This document shows, piece after piece, positions 27,544 to 37,650 of a stretch of 64,000 nucleotides of DNA. A program made the translations under genes and the position numbers. Every line of letters begins with the position of its first letter. Position 1 is the stretch's first letter. The notes below the pieces were generated by a model that saw only the letters and a program-made list of their open reading frames with translations, did not search any database and had not been told where the DNA came from. The DNA comes from Gordonia tangerina (GTDB lineage: Bacteria > Actinomycetota > Actinomycetes > Mycobacteriales > Mycobacteriaceae), in NCBI RefSeq assembly GCF_021556435.1, contig NZ_JAKGCU010000007.1:120647-184646 (forward strand), given 5' to 3'.

Positions 27544-29649
27544 GTGGCACAGGAAGTGCTCAGCGACCTCAAAAAGGTTCGCAACATCGGCATCATGGCC
27601 CACATCGATGCCGGCAAGACCACCGCAACCGAGCGAATCCTCTTCTACACCGGTGTGAACTACAAGATCGGTGAGACCCACGACGGTGCCTCGACCACCG
27701 ACTGGATGGAGCAGGAGAAGGAGCGGGGTATCACCATCACCTCCGCGGCCGTCACCTGTTTCTGGAACAAGAACCAGATCAACATCATCGACACCCCCGG
27801 GCACGTCGACTTCACCGTCGAGGTGGAGCGCAGCCTGCGTGTGCTCGATGGCGCCGTCGCCGTGTTCGACGGCAAAGAGGGCGTCGAGCCGCAGTCCGAG
27901 CAGGTCTGGCGGCAGGCGGAGAAGTACGAGGTCCCGCGCATCTGCTTCGTCAACAAGATGGACAAGCTCGGTGCGGACTTCTTCTTCACCGTGCGCACGA
28001 TCGAGGAGCGCCTCGGTGCCAAGCCGCTCGTGCTGCAGCTGCCGATCGGTGCCGAGGACTCCTTCGACGGCGTCGTCGACCTGATCGAGCAGAAGGCGAT
28101 CACCTGGCGCGGCACCGTCGAGATCGGCGCCGAGCCGACCATCGAGGAGATCCCCGCGGATCTGGCCGACCAGGCCGCCGAGTACCGCGAGAAGCTGCTC
28201 GAGACCGTCGCCGAGTCCGACGAAGCGTTGCTGGAGAAGTACTTCGGTGGTGAAGAGCTCTCCGTCGAGGAGATCAAGGGCGCCATCCGTAAGCTCACCA
28301 TCGCGCGTGAGTACTACCCGGTGATCTGCGGCTCCGCGTTCAAGAACAAGGGTGTCCAGCCGATGCTGGACGCGGTCATCGACTACCTCCCGTCGCCGCT
28401 CGACGTCCCCTCGGTCGAGGGTCACGCCGTCGGCAACGAGGAAGAGGAGATGTCGCGTAAGCCGTCGTCGGACGAGCCGTTCTCGGCCCTGGCGTTCAAG
28501 ATCGCGGCGCACCCGTTCTTCGGCAAGCTGACCTTCGTGCGTGTCTACTCGGGCCGCATCAACGCGGGCACCCAGGTCCTCAACGCGACCAAGGGCAAGA
28601 AGGAACGCATCGGCAAGCTCTTCCAGATGCATGCCAACAAGGAGAACCCGGTCGAGGATGCCACCGCGGGCCACATCTACGCGATGATCGGTCTCAAGGA
28701 CACCACCACCGGTGACACCCTGTGCGATCCGAACGCTCCGATCGTGCTCGAGTCGATGAGCTTCCCGGACCCGGTCATCAACGTCTCCATCGAGCCGAAG
28801 ACCAAGTCCGACCAGGAGAAGCTCGGTACCGCGATCCAGAAGCTCGCCGAAGAGGACCCGACGTTCACCGTCCAGCTCGACGACGAGACCGGCCAGACCG
28901 TCATCGGCGGTATGGGCGAACTCCACCTCGACATCCTGGTCGACCGTATGCGGCGTGAGTTCAAGGTCGAGGCCAACGTCGGCAAGCCGCAGGTCGCCTA
29001 CCGCGAGACCATTCGCAAGGCGGTCGACAAGCACGAGTACACCCACAAGAAGCAGACCGGTGGTTCCGGCCAGTTCGCGAAGGTGATCGTCAAGCTCGAG
29101 CCGCTGGTCGACGCCGAGGACGGCGCGACCTACGAGTTCGACAACGCCGTCACCGGTGGCCGCGTGCCCCGCGAGTACATCCCGTCGGTGGACGCCGGCA
29201 TCCAGGACGCCATGCAGTACGGCGTGCTGGCGGGATACCCGCTGGTCAACATCAAGGCCACCCTGCTCGACGGCCAGTATCACGACGTCGACTCGTCGGA
29301 AATGGCCTTCAAGATCGCTGGTCAGCAGGTTCTGAAGGAAGCTGCCAAGCTGGCCGGTCCGGTGATCCTCGAGCCGATCATGGCTGTCGAGGTCACCACG
29401 CCCGAGGACTACATGGGTGACGTGATCGGCGATTTGAACTCCCGCCGTGGCCAGATCCAGGCCATGGAGGAGCGCAGCGGTGCGCGTGTCGTGAAGGCAC
29501 AGGTGCCGCTGTCGGAGATGTTCGGCTACATCGGAGACCTTCGGTCGAAGACCCAGGGCCGGGCAAACTACTCCATGGTGTTCGACTCGTACGCGGAGGT
29601 TCCGTCGAACGTGTCGAAGGAAATCATCGCGAAGGCGACCGGCGAGTAA
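27544..29649 (+). CDS. fusA: translation elongation factor G
   Basis: A 701-residue GTPase for ribosomal translocation. The GTP-binding motifs are AHIDAGKTT (P-loop), [11 protein letters not shown] (switch I), DTPGHVD and NKMDKLGAD. Domains II-V follow at full length. GTG start at 27544 behind an AAGGGA-type site. Third gene of the operon. A very long antisense frame across this gene is an artefact of codon bias. Confidence 0.97.
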   Translation: MAQEVLSDLKKVRNIGIMAHIDAGKTTATERILFYTGVNYKIGETHDGASTTDWMEQEKERGITITSAAVTCFWNKNQINIIDTPGHVDFTVEVERSLRVLDGAVAVFDGKEGVEPQSEQVWRQAEKYEVPRICFVNKMDKLGADFFFTVRTIEERLGAKPLVLQLPIGAEDSFDGVVDLIEQKAITWRGTVEIGAEPTIEEIPADLADQAAEYREKLLETVAESDEALLEKYFGGEELSVEEIKGAIRKLTIAREYYPVICGSAFKNKGVQPMLDAVIDYLPSPLDVPSVEGHAVGNEEEEMSRKPSSDEPFSALAFKIAAHPFFGKLTFVRVYSGRINAGTQVLNATKGKKERIGKLFQMHANKENPVEDATAGHIYAMIGLKDTTTGDTLCDPNAPIVLESMSFPDPVINVSIEPKTKSDQEKLGTAIQKLAEEDPTFTVQLDDETGQTVIGGMGELHLDILVDRMRREFKVEANVGKPQVAYRETIRKAVDKHEYTHKKQTGGSGQFAKVIVKLEPLVDAEDGATYEFDNAVTGGRVPREYIPSVDAGIQDAMQYGVLAGYPLVNIKATLLDGQYHDVDSSEMAFKIAGQQVLKEAAKLAGPVILEPIMAVEVTTPEDYMGDVIGDLNSRRGQIQAMEERSGARVVKAQVPLSEMFGYIGDLRSKTQGRANYSMVFDSYAEVPSNVSKEIIAKATGE

Positions 29650-29713
29650 TTCGTCGCGACCCATCGCGAAACGCGCTGGCCCACAAGCGGGCGCACAACG
29701 TAAGTGAAGAACT

Positions 29714-29736
29714 CCTGCTGGGATCCGCCCAGCAGG
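29714..29736 (+). other. hairpin in the fusA-tuf intergenic region
   Basis: Perfect 9-bp arms CCTGCTGGG and CCCAGCAGG with a five-base loop, 15 bases before the AGGAGG of tuf. There is no T-run. It may stabilise the tuf mRNA 5' end or reduce read-through. Confidence 0.55.
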
Positions 29737-29764
29737 ACAACAACAGTCCAGGAGGACAAACAAA

Positions 29765-30955
29765 GTGGCGAAGGCGAAGTTCGAGCGGACCAAGCCGCAC
29801 GTGAACATCGGCACCATCGGTCACGTCGACCACGGCAAGACCACGCTGACCGCGGCCATCACCAAGGTGCTGCACGACAAGTTCCCGGAGCTCAACCAGA
29901 GCTTTGCGTTCGATCAGATCGACAAGGCTCCGGAAGAGAAGGCTCGTGGTATCACGATCAACATCTCGCACGTGGAGTACGAGACCGACAAGCGTCACTA
30001 CGCACACGTTGACGCCCCCGGTCACGCTGACTACATCAAGAACATGATCACCGGTGCCGCTCAGATGGACGGCGCGATCCTCGTGGTCGCCGCCACTGAC
30101 GGCCCGATGCCGCAGACCCGTGAGCACGTGCTGCTGGCCCGCCAGGTCGGTGTGCCCTACATCCTGGTCGCCCTGAACAAGGCCGACATGGTCGACGACG
30201 ACGAGATCATCGAACTCGTCGAGATGGAGGTCCGCGAACTGCTGGCCGCCCAGGAGTTCGACGAGGAAGCTCCGGTCGTGAAGGTCTCGGCGCTCAAGGC
30301 GCTCGAGGGCGACGCCGAGTGGGTCAAGTCGGTCGAGGAGCTCATGTCGGCCGTCGACGAGTCGATCCCGGACCCGGTCCGCGAGACCGACAAGCCGTTC
30401 CTGATGCCCGTCGAGGACGTCTTCACCATCACCGGCCGCGGCACCGTGGTCACCGGTCGTGTGGAGCGCGGCGAGGTCAACGTGAACGAGGAAGTCGAGA
30501 TCGTCGGCATCCGTGACAAGTCCACCAAGACCACCGTCACCGGTATCGAGATGTTCCACAAGCTGCTCGACTCGGCACAGGCGGGCGACAACGCCGGTCT
30601 GCTGTTGCGCGGCCTCAAGCGTGAGGACGTCGAGCGCGGTCAGGTCATCGTGAAGCCGGGCACCACGACTCCGCACACGGAGTTCGAGGGCCAGGCCTAC
30701 ATCCTGAGCAAGGACGAGGGTGGACGCCACACCCCGTTCTTCAACAACTACCGTCCGCAGTTCTACTTCCGTACCACCGACGTGACCGGCGTCGTGACCC
30801 TCCCCGAGGGCACCGAGATGGTCATGCCGGGCGACAACACCGAGATGAGCGTCAAGCTCATCCAGCCGGTCGCCATGGACGAGGGCCTGCGTTTCGCCAT
30901 CCGTGAGGGTGGCCGCACCGTCGGTGCGGGTCGAGTCACGAAGATCAACAAGTGA
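29765..30955 (+). CDS. tuf: translation elongation factor Tu
   Basis: A 396-residue GTPase that delivers aminoacyl-t[35 protein letters not shown] and NKADMVDD are the G motifs, followed by the two beta-barrel domains. GTG start at 29765 after CAGGAGGAC. Last gene of the str operon, followed by a strong terminator. Confidence 0.98.
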   Translation: MAKAKFERTKPHVNIGTIGHVDHGKTTLTAAITKVLHDKFPELNQSFAFDQIDKAPEEKARGITINISHVEYETDKRHYAHVDAPGHADYIKNMITGAAQMDGAILVVAATDGPMPQTREHVLLARQVGVPYILVALNKADMVDDDEIIELVEMEVRELLAAQEFDEEAPVVKVSALKALEGDAEWVKSVEELMSAVDESIPDPVRETDKPFLMPVEDVFTITGRGTVVTGRVERGEVNVNEEVEIVGIRDKSTKTTVTGIEMFHKLLDSAQAGDNAGLLLRGLKREDVERGQVIVKPGTTTPHTEFEGQAYILSKDEGGRHTPFFNNYRPQFYFRTTDVTGVVTLPEGTEMVMPGDNTEMSVKLIQPVAMDEGLRFAIREGGRTVGAGRVTKINK

Positions 30956-30993
30956 GGTTCTCCTCCTGACGATCTGACTCACTGAGTCGAGAA

Positions 30994-31026
30994 GGCGCCC
31001 GGTCACGAAAGTGGCCGGGCGCCTTT
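30994..31026 (+). terminator. terminator after tuf
   Basis: GC-rich hairpin GGCGCCCGGTCAC / GTGGCCGGGCGCC with a GAAA tetraloop, followed by TTT: a classical intrinsic terminator closing the str operon. The next 248 bases to 31274 show nothing else recognisable. Confidence 0.88.
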
Positions 31027-31274
31027 CGCATGTCCGCCCGCCGGCGCGGGTCGGCCGGGTTCGCGCGGGTTCTCTTCGATCGCGCGGGTCGGTTCGGGTC
31101 ACGCGGGTCGTCGACCAGCCGCGTTCTCCGAGGTGACCTGCGGCATCCGAGAGAACCTGCGTCCTGCAGTCACTCCAGCAACATGCGCCACTTTGGTAAC
31201 AGGCCGGTTTCGGTCTGTCGCTGCTCTGGTCACAGCTGTGGCGACCCAGTCGCGCAACGGATTACGGTTCTGCG

Positions 31275-32243
31275 GTGCCGGTACTCTCCATGCGCCCACG
31301 CCGTCTGGCGAAGAGGCGTCGACTACTCGTCTGTCTGCTCGTCATGGCCACCATCGTCGGGTTCGGCTCCTTGGAGGCCGGGAGCGCGAATGCGGCGTCC
31401 TTCGGGCGGTTCTATGTCTCGGGGTGCGGCATGCCGGCCACCCCGGTCGACATGTGGACGCGGTGGGGTAACTACAAGACCGTCATCGCCCTCGACGGGC
31501 TGCGCGCGACCGGCGACATCAGCGGTTGGCGGCATGAGACGAACATCCAACGAATAGCCAACACGGGCGTCAACGTCGTGGAGCCGGTCGGTGGTCTCGC
31601 GAGCTTCTACACCGACTGGAACGCCGCGAGCCCGCGAAGCAAGGTGAAATACCGCTATCGCTGGACGTGTCGGCTGAACACCATCATCCGCGAGCTCGAT
31701 GCCCGCGGGTTGGCCGTGGGTCCCCGCGCCAAGTACGCGATGATGGGAATCTCCATGGGCGGCAACGCCGCCATGATCTTCGGCGCCTACCACCGCAAGC
31801 GGATCTCGCATGTCTTCTCGATGTCCGGGTTCCTCAACCCGTCGGCGCCGACCATGCGCACAGCCGTTCGGTTGGCCCTGATCGATGCGGGATTGGCGGC
31901 CGGCGTGGGGCCGTTCAGCGCCGACGCCATGTGGGGTCCGCCCTGGGATGCGCGCTGGATCGCCAATGACTCCGTGGCACAACTGCAACGTATGCGGGGT
32001 ATGCGCATCCGGGTCGGCGCGGCATCGGGGCTATGGGGCAAGTACAACACCGACGCCATCGGGTCGGTCAAGGGCACACCGCTCGAGGTCATCTCGCTTG
32101 CGCAGACCCGTACGTTCGAGGTGGCGGCCGCTGTCCAGGGCATCCGCATCAGCACCGACTTCCCGGCGGTCGGTACCCACCAGTGGGGCTATTGGCAGGA
32201 CATGGTGTTCACAGCCAAGCGCAGTGGGTGGTTCCGCGACTGA
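31275..32243 (+). CDS. secreted antigen 85-like esterase / mycolyltransferase family
   Basis: A 322-residue secreted alpha/beta hydrolase. A signal peptide ends near SANA-A (residue 40). Family marks are the Ag85-like GLASFYTDW, the nucleophile elbow GISMGG (Ser160) and GTHQWGYW with the probable catalytic His302. Ag85-type enzymes transfer mycolates to trehalose or arabinogalactan, which suits a mycolate-bearing organism, but this is a diverged member and could be a simple esterase. Start GTG 31275 or ATG 31290. Confidence 0.8.
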   Translation: MPVLSMRPRRLAKRRRLLVCLLVMATIVGFGSLEAGSANAASFGRFYVSGCGMPATPVDMWTRWGNYKTVIALDGLRATGDISGWRHETNIQRIANTGVNVVEPVGGLASFYTDWNAASPRSKVKYRYRWTCRLNTIIRELDARGLAVGPRAKYAMMGISMGGNAAMIFGAYHRKRISHVFSMSGFLNPSAPTMRTAVRLALIDAGLAAGVGPFSADAMWGPPWDARWIANDSVAQLQRMRGMRIRVGAASGLWGKYNTDAIGSVKGTPLEVISLAQTRTFEVAAAVQGIRISTDFPAVGTHQWGYWQDMVFTAKRSGWFRD

Positions 32244-32262
32244 TCAGGTTGACAGTCGACCG

Positions 32263-33003
32263 TCACGGATGGACACCGCGCTTGTTGAGCCAGACCTGCG
32301 GGTTGATCTTGGTGCCGTTGGCATCCCATACCTCATAGTGCAGGTGGGGGCCGGTGGATTGGCCGCGGTTGCCGACGGTCGCGATCTTCTGACCGGCGCG
32401 TACCTTCTGGCCGGGATGAACGAAGCTCTGATCGACGTGACCGAAGACGCCGATGGTGCCGTCGTCCTGCTTCACGCGAACCCACTGCCCGAACCCGGAG
32501 GCCGGGCCGGACTCGAGGACCACGCCGTCGGTGACGGCGTAGATGGGTGTTCCGACCTTGTTGGCGATGTCGACTCCGTTGTGGTGGGTGCCCCATCGGG
32601 GGCCGTAACCGGAGGTCACGGTGCCGCTGACCGGCTTCACTGCGCTCTTGATGCCTGGCGTGCCGGGGGCGAACACCGACGGGGGCAGGACGTCGTGGGC
32701 GAGGTCGTCGATCTCGGGCGGCAGTACCAGTCCGGCCGGTAGCTTGACGTCGTCGGGCAGCGCGATCTTCGTCGGGATCTGCGGCTGGGGAGCGGGCTGC
32801 GCATGTGCCTGTGCTGCGGTGCCGGCCGTCAGCCCGACGGCACCGACGAATGCCGCGAGCGCGCCGGTTCGGAGGGTCGTCCGGGTGCGGGACTGCGGGG
32901 TGGCCCGATGCCTACCGGGTGGCCGGGTTCGCGATGATGCGTCGAGGAGTGCGCGGGTGGTGGGCCGCGTCGAGGTGTGGGGGTTCAGGCGGTGGTGAGG
33001 CAC
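32263..33003 (-). CDS. secreted M23 (LytM) peptidoglycan endopeptidase
   Basis: A 246-residue protein with a long basic N-terminus and a signal segment ending near AQAHA (about 68). A C-terminal M23 domain carries the zinc ligands His141 and Asp145 (HNGVD) and His222 in HLHYEVW, with His189 and His220 nearby. All catalytic residues are present, so it is probably an active cell-wall hydrolase. It converges on the esterase gene with 19 bp between. The 182-bp upstream region has a hairpin at 33091-33116. Confidence 0.88.
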   Translation of the reverse strand: MPHHRLNPHTSTRPTTRALLDASSRTRPPGRHRATPQSRTRTTLRTGALAAFVGAVGLTAGTAAQAHAQPAPQPQIPTKIALPDDVKLPAGLVLPPEIDDLAHDVLPPSVFAPGTPGIKSAVKPVSGTVTSGYGPRWGTHHNGVDIANKVGTPIYAVTDGVVLESGPASGFGQWVRVKQDDGTIGVFGHVDQSFVHPGQKVRAGQKIATVGNRGQSTGPHLHYEVWDANGTKINPQVWLNKRGVHP

Positions 33004-33090
33004 AGCGTCGTCCGTCTCGGTTGTCAGTCTCGGGTTGAATAACGTTTCGGTATCGGCAAGGACACGGCGAGGTTACCCACATGGATATAA

Positions 33091-33116
33091 GCGGAGCCTG
33101 AGAGGTGAGCCTCCGC
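33091..33116. other. hairpin in the M23 upstream region
   Basis: GCGGAG (33091-33096) and CTCCGC (33111-33116) enclose a loop with a further CCT/AGG pairing. It would be in the 5' leader of the M23 gene. It does not match a riboswitch that I recognise; the c-di-AMP ydaO elements often found before cell-wall hydrolases have a different core. Confidence 0.4.
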
Positions 33117-33185
33117 GTGCCGGAAAGCACTGGTCAGACGGTGTGGGAGAGGTAGGTCACGCTCGCCGAACATCTCCGTGGCACG

Positions 33186-33485
33186 GTGGAACTCGTGGCT
33201 GATCCCGAACGAACGCCAGACGGCCGGCATGTCATCGTCGACGGTCGGAACTGGCGCGCGACCGATCCGCTGATCCCCGAGGGACGGCGGTCTGAGTTGC
33301 AGTCGATCCTGATGGCATGGCGTCGCGAGGTGAGACGTACGAGGGGCGCGCCCGAGTCTCGGCGGGGTGTGCAGGCGGCGAAGGTTGCGTTGGGGGAGCG
33401 TGGTACGCCGTGGTGGGAGCAGACCGAGGACGAACGCCGGCGCAGGTGGGAGGCCGACGTCGCGCGACCGGGAGGCGAAGACTGA
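33186..33485 (+). CDS. small conserved actinobacterial protein of unknown function
   Basis: A 99-residue soluble protein. Recognisable stretches are DGRHVIVDGRNWRATDPLIPE and VQAAKVALGERGTPWWEQ, which I recall from small mycobacterial proteins sometimes labelled Tol-like. No domain of known function and no catalytic motif is visible. GTG start at 33186. It is divergent from the M23 gene and 87 bp before the hydrolase gene. Confidence 0.65.
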   Translation: MELVADPERTPDGRHVIVDGRNWRATDPLIPEGRRSELQSILMAWRREVRRTRGAPESRRGVQAAKVALGERGTPWWEQTEDERRRRWEADVARPGGED

Positions 33486-33572
33486 CGTCGCAGTGTTCTG
33501 TTGCGCGTCGTGATGCTGACAGAGGCACACCCGAACTTGCGGTCCGTCCGTCGACTGGCGTAGGAGACAAGG

Positions 33573-34328
33573 GTGCGTGTGCTGCATCGATCGAGCTCGA
33601 CCGGCGACCTGGCCCTGGCGGTTCGGGTGTCCGGTGACGACGAGCGCCGCCCGCCAGTGCTGCTGGTGCATGGCATGGCCGGCGATCACACGACGTGGCG
33701 TGGGTTCGCGGCTGCGCTCCGTCGCGAGGGTCGGCGGGTGATCTCGGTCGACCTGCGCGGACACGGTCGCAGCGGTCACGCGCAGACATATCTGCTCAAC
33801 GACTTCCGCGACGACCTTCATTTTGTGCTCGACGAGCTCGACATCGGGGTGGCCGACATCGTCGCACATTCGCTGGGCGCGCACACCGCGCTCCGCTTGG
33901 CGATGGAGGCACCCGGACGCGTCCGCCGCCTCGTCCTCGAGGAGATACCGCCGATGCCGCGCGATCAGGCGCATGTGGACGAGGGCATTGTCGTCGCGGC
34001 GACGCTCGGTGAACGGGTACGTGGCATCGGTGCCGCGGTGCGTAACCCATGGCCACTGATCCGGTTCGATCGGCGGGTGGGCGAGGAGGTGGCGCCACAG
34101 TTCGAGACCGCCGACCCTCAGTGGTGGGCACGGTTGGACGTCGTCGCCGCTTCCACCCTGATCATCTCCGGTGGCGCGCGGAGCTTCTTGCCGTCACGTC
34201 ATCTGCGCACCCTCAGCGAGGCGCTGCCGGATGCGCGGTTCATCGCGATCGATGCGGGCCACAGCATACACCGCGACAAACCGGCCGAATTTGATTCTGC
34301 TGCTGGGGGATTCCTACGGCAACACTGA
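33573..34328 (+). CDS. alpha/beta hydrolase
   Basis: A 251-residue cytosolic alpha/beta hydrolase. The nucleophile is in AHSLGAHTAL, an oxyanion region in VHGMAGDHTTW, and the catalytic His in DAGHSIHRD. Likely an esterase or C-C hydrolase; the substrate is unknown. GTG at 33573 follows TAGGAGA. Confidence 0.85.
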   Translation: MRVLHRSSSTGDLALAVRVSGDDERRPPVLLVHGMAGDHTTWRGFAAALRREGRRVISVDLRGHGRSGHAQTYLLNDFRDDLHFVLDELDIGVADIVAHSLGAHTALRLAMEAPGRVRRLVLEEIPPMPRDQAHVDEGIVVAATLGERVRGIGAAVRNPWPLIRFDRRVGEEVAPQFETADPQWWARLDVVAASTLIISGGARSFLPSRHLRTLSEALPDARFIAIDAGHSIHRDKPAEFDSAAGGFLRQH

Positions 34329-34371
34329 TCGGGGCAATTCGACGGAACCGGTCGGCCCTCGGCTGCGTCCA

Positions 34372-35337
34372 ATGAACATGACATCCAAAGCCGTCCACCC
34401 GCCAACCGTCCTCACTGAATGGCTTGCCGCCGGCGACCGCGGCGCGGAGCTCCTCGCCGACTCCGTCGTGATTGACCGCCCCTGGTGGTCGGATCAACTT
34501 GCCGAGCATGGGTTACCCGGAGCGCTGATCGGTGACACCATCTCGCGCACACAGCTGTTCGGGCTCGCCGACTCAGCGTTGGCATCACCCGAGGGTGCCA
34601 TCAACCTGCTGTGGAACACCATTGCCTTCTGCCATGGTCGACGATGGAACGAGAACAAACGACGCATGGTCGCCGTGGCGACAGATCGTCAGCGGATCGG
34701 CGGCCTCCTGCAGGAGGCCGCGCAGGCGGGTCGGGAGGACCCGGCGGTGGCCTTTGATCTGCTCAAACCGGATCGCGGAAGCCAGGAGATCGATCGCCTC
34801 GGCCCAACCGGATTCACCTGGTTCCTCTACTTTGCCGGCGCCGGCGCTCCCCGCCATCCCAGTCAGGTACTCGACGGAAAGATCGCGCGCACCGTCCGAC
34901 GTGCCGGATGGAAAAGGTTCTCGGCCACCAATTGGAATTCGCAGGACTACGCCGCCTACACCGAACTGGTGTCCCGCTGGCGAGTCGAGTGTGGCGCCGA
35001 CCGCAACGACGTGATCGTCCGCGGGCTCTACTCGGTGTCACCACCCGCTGACGCCGACTACCCGTGGCAGGCCTGGCAGCGGGAGACCTGGCAGTCCGAC
35101 AACTGGGTCAACGGTCCGCTGGCCGCCGACGACCTGCGTCAGATCCACCACTGGATGGCGTTGATCGCCGATGCCTATCCGATGTCCACGGCCGCTGCGG
35201 ATTTCGCAAGGATCGGACCCATCATCAGCAAAGCCCTCGACGGGGATCTGGGCGCCTCGCCACGCGTCCGGCCCCCGCGGGAGACATACGTCGACGAGGA
35301 CTCGTATCGCTACGACAGTCGCTACCGCGCGGGATGA
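34372..35337 (+). CDS. conserved hypothetical, possibly OGG-type DNA glycosylase fold
   Basis: A 321-residue protein with no motif I can assign firmly. The segment TWFLYFAGAGAPRHPSQVLD followed by a Trp-rich stretch (WNSQDYAAYTELVSRW) resembles actinobacterial proteins annotated as having an 8-oxoguanine glycosylase-like fold. The helix-hairpin-helix and catalytic Lys of true OGG enzymes are not evident. Start taken at ATG 34372 (or 34378), because earlier codons overlap the hydrolase gene and are out of character. Confidence 0.5.
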   Translation: MNMTSKAVHPPTVLTEWLAAGDRGAELLADSVVIDRPWWSDQLAEHGLPGALIGDTISRTQLFGLADSALASPEGAINLLWNTIAFCHGRRWNENKRRMVAVATDRQRIGGLLQEAAQAGREDPAVAFDLLKPDRGSQEIDRLGPTGFTWFLYFAGAGAPRHPSQVLDGKIARTVRRAGWKRFSATNWNSQDYAAYTELVSRWRVECGADRNDVIVRGLYSVSPPADADYPWQAWQRETWQSDNWVNGPLAADDLRQIHHWMALIADAYPMSTAAADFARIGPIISKALDGDLGASPRVRPPRETYVDEDSYRYDSRYRAG

Positions 35338-35360
35338 TGACTCACAAGACCAGGTCTCGT

Positions 35361-35434
35361 GCCCAGTCGACCGAAAACGGCGCCCAGTCGACCGAAAACG
35401 GCGCCCAGTCAACGGAAAACGGCGCCCAGTCAAA
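35361..35434. repeat. 21-bp tandem repeat, 3.5 copies
   Basis: Units at 35361, 35382 and 35403 plus a half unit, each GCCCAGTCRACSG-AAAACGGC. Same family as the array at 59540-59602. It sits between convergent genes (35337 and 35496). Confidence 0.9.
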
Positions 35435-35495
35435 ACGCCGGAGCGGCGCCCGGTCGGCTGGTGGTGGTCGTCGGGCGAGGAGACGTCGGTGTCTT

Positions 35496-36428
35496 TCAGG
35501 CGGCCGGCGTGTTGTGCAGTGGTCGCGGGTCCACGCCGACCTCCTGCCACGCGCGGTAGGCCCACGGCACGTAGAGCCACCGCAGCGGCAGACGGTTGAA
35601 CACCGGGTTCAGGGTCCGCATGATCCGCGCGAAGCGTTGGAAGTTGCGCTCGCGCTTGTCGTTCCACTCGAGGCCGCAGACGTCACGCATCTGTTGCGGA
35701 AGGGTGCCGACGATGACGGTGCGCAGGAAGGCGTTCAGTGGTGCGGAGACGACATTCCACACCGGTGCCGGAACCTTCTTCGGCCGGGGGAGCCCCTGCC
35801 GGATGTAGCCCGTCGCGTAGACGACCGTCTGGTGCGGGATGAACCGGTTGAGCATGTCGTCCCAGTACGCGAGGAATTCCTCGTAGGTCTGCGGTTGACT
35901 GCGCGCGCTGACCCCGTAGAGCTCGTACCAGACCTTGCTTTCCTCGAAGATCTGTACCTTCTCGGCGTAGCTCAGCCGGCGGATGAAGGTGTCGGTGATG
36001 TAGAGGACCTGGTCGACGAACGTCGCATGTGCCCAGTAGAACAGTTCCGGGTTCAGGGCGTGATAGCGCGAGCCGTCGCTGATCTCACCCTTGATGTTGC
36101 GATGGAAGTCGCGGACTGTGCGCCCCCACTTCTGCGGCTCGGTGCTGTACACGGTCTTCATCACCGGGGGGCCGGTGCGCTTGGCCCGGCCGAGGAAGTC
36201 GTCGAAGATGACCGAATGGTCGAGCACGGCCTGGCCGAGCTGCTCGATGCAGTTCTCGGTACCGGCCAACCGCTGGAACCCGAGAACGCCGCGGCTGTCT
36301 CCGTAGAACTTCCAGATCAGCGAATCCGCGCCCAGTCGTGGCGATGGCAGGGCAGAGTCCGGGTCGTCGGCGGCGATGACCGGCTCGGCTTCGCGGATTG
36401 CGCGCTCGTAGTCCTGGTTGACTGACAT
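35496..36428 (-). CDS. oxygenase MpaB family (DUF2236) protein
   Basis: A 310-residue protein with the DUF2236/MpaB pattern: DFHRNIKG, a YHALNPELFYWAHATFVD block with conserved His, and a PWNVV-like helical C half. The family includes the heme-dependent latex-clearing protein and MpaB; many actinobacterial members have no known substrate. The ATG at 36428 is divergent from menC, 75 bp away. Confidence 0.8.
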   Translation of the reverse strand: MSVNQDYERAIREAEPVIAADDPDSALPSPRLGADSLIWKFYGDSRGVLGFQRLAGTENCIEQLGQAVLDHSVIFDDFLGRAKRTGPPVMKTVYSTEPQKWGRTVRDFHRNIKGEISDGSRYHALNPELFYWAHATFVDQVLYITDTFIRRLSYAEKVQIFEESKVWYELYGVSARSQPQTYEEFLAYWDDMLNRFIPHQTVVYATGYIRQGLPRPKKVPAPVWNVVSAPLNAFLRTVIVGTLPQQMRDVCGLEWNDKRERNFQRFARIMRTLNPVFNRLPLRWLYVPWAYRAWQEVGVDPRPLHNTPAA

Positions 36429-36503
36429 GACACGAACACTAACCCAGGTTGGAACGGAATGGAAGATTTGTTTCAAAGCGAGCCCGGTAGGGAGATGGAA
36501 TTC

Positions 36504-37475
36504 GTGGCTGACCCGCCCGAGCTCGGCGTCCTGCTGGCCGACGCCCACGTCATCCGCCTGCCGATGCGGACCCGTTTCCGCGGGATCACCGAGCGCGAGC
36601 TGATGGTGTTCCGTGGGCCCGCCGGGTGGGGCGAATTCGGGCCGTTCACCGAGTACGGCGACCACGAGGCCGCGAACTGGTTGGCAGCCGGTATCGAGGC
36701 TGCCCATCTCGGTCCACCCGCACCGCGCCGCGATCGGGTGCCGATCAATGCTACAGTGCCCGCGGTCCCCGCCGACCAGGTCGCCGAGGTCCTGTCGCGG
36801 TACCCGGGTGCCGCGACGGCGAAGGTGAAGGTGGCCGAACACGGACAGAGTCTGGACGACGACGTGGCCCGGGTCGCGGCCGCGCGCGAGATCGTCGGCT
36901 CGGTGCGCGTCGACGCCAACGGTGGGTGGTCGGTGGACGAGGCCATTGCCGCGATCCGGACCATCGGCGAGGTGGAGTACGTCGAGCAGCCATGCGCGAC
37001 GGTGCCGGAACTGGCCGCGGTACGTCGCGCGGTCGACGTCCCGATCGCCGCCGACGAGTCGATTCGCAAGGCCGACGACCCGTATCGCGTGGTGGCCGCC
37101 GACGCAGCCGATATCGCGGTCGTCAAGGTCGCTCCGCTCGGCGGCATGCGCGCGACGCTGTCTCTGGCCGAATCGATCGGCCTACCCGTGGTGGTGTCCT
37201 CGGCGTTGGACTCGGCGGTCGGGATGGCGGCCGGGGTCGCCGCCGCGGCGGCGCTGCCGACCCTGGACCACGCGTGTGGGCTGGCCACCGGAACGCTCTT
37301 CACCAGCGATGTTGCGGAGCCGTTCGTGCCGTCCGGAGGGGCTGTGCTGCCACGGTGGTTGCGTGAGGACCTGGTCTTGCCGGCCGCGGTGCGCGCCCCG
37401 GCCGACCGCGATCGTTGGTGGCGGGAACGCCTCGGGCGATGCCACGCGATACTGGCGTCCCGATCTGGCTGTTGA
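36504..37475 (+). CDS. menC: o-succinylbenzoate synthase
   Basis: A 323-residue enolase-superfamily enzyme of menaquinone synthesis (SHCHC to o-succinylbenzoate). Catalytic features are visible: TAKVKV (Lys pair), VDANGGW (Asp), EYVEQPC (Glu), AADES (Asp) and VVKVAPLGG (Lys). GTG at 36504 fits AGGGAG nine bases upstream and the start of mycobacterial MenC. ATGs at 36459 or 36495 are alternatives. No other men gene is adjacent. Confidence 0.85.
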   Translation: MADPPELGVLLADAHVIRLPMRTRFRGITERELMVFRGPAGWGEFGPFTEYGDHEAANWLAAGIEAAHLGPPAPRRDRVPINATVPAVPADQVAEVLSRYPGAATAKVKVAEHGQSLDDDVARVAAAREIVGSVRVDANGGWSVDEAIAAIRTIGEVEYVEQPCATVPELAAVRRAVDVPIAADESIRKADDPYRVVAADAADIAVVKVAPLGGMRATLSLAESIGLPVVVSSALDSAVGMAAGVAAAAALPTLDHACGLATGTLFTSDVAEPFVPSGGAVLPRWLREDLVLPAAVRAPADRDRWWRERLGRCHAILASRSGC

Positions 37476-37565
37476 ACGTCGTCAGGACATGCGCGTATGT
37501 CCTCACCGGCACCATCGGCGTCGCGCGCCGGAACCCCTAGAAACATTTTGCGTTTTCTGTTCCAA

Positions 37566-37577
37566 TAGAGTTCTATG
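37566..37577. promoter_or_regulatory. candidate operator upstream of the P450 gene
   Basis: Palindrome ATAGA-GT-TCTAT, 73 bases before the P450 start, with an AGAAA/TTTTCT partial dyad just upstream (37541-37560). A reasonable binding site for the TetR encoded downstream in the same operon. Confidence 0.45.
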
Positions 37578-37650
37578 CGATGCGGCTCGCAGCTGTGCGC
37601 CGCGGTGCAGAGCATCGATGGTGATGTTTCGGGGAATGAGGAGAATGGCA

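Noticed and set aside
26605..29817. Minus-strand open frame of 1070 codons across rpsL, rpsG and fusA
   Set aside because: It is antisense to three certain genes, has no family resemblance, and long antisense frames are expected from GC-rich codon use.
29624..31102. Minus-strand open frame of 492 codons across tuf
   Set aside because: Antisense to tuf with low-complexity His/Asp/Val-rich translation; codon-bias shadow.
33004..33185. c-di-AMP (ydaO) riboswitch before the M23 gene
   Set aside because: The conserved ydaO core sequences are not present; only a simple hairpin is seen.
35361..35434. CRISPR array
   Set aside because: The 21-bp units are contiguous with no spacers, and there are no cas genes; same for 54048-54133 and 59540-59602.
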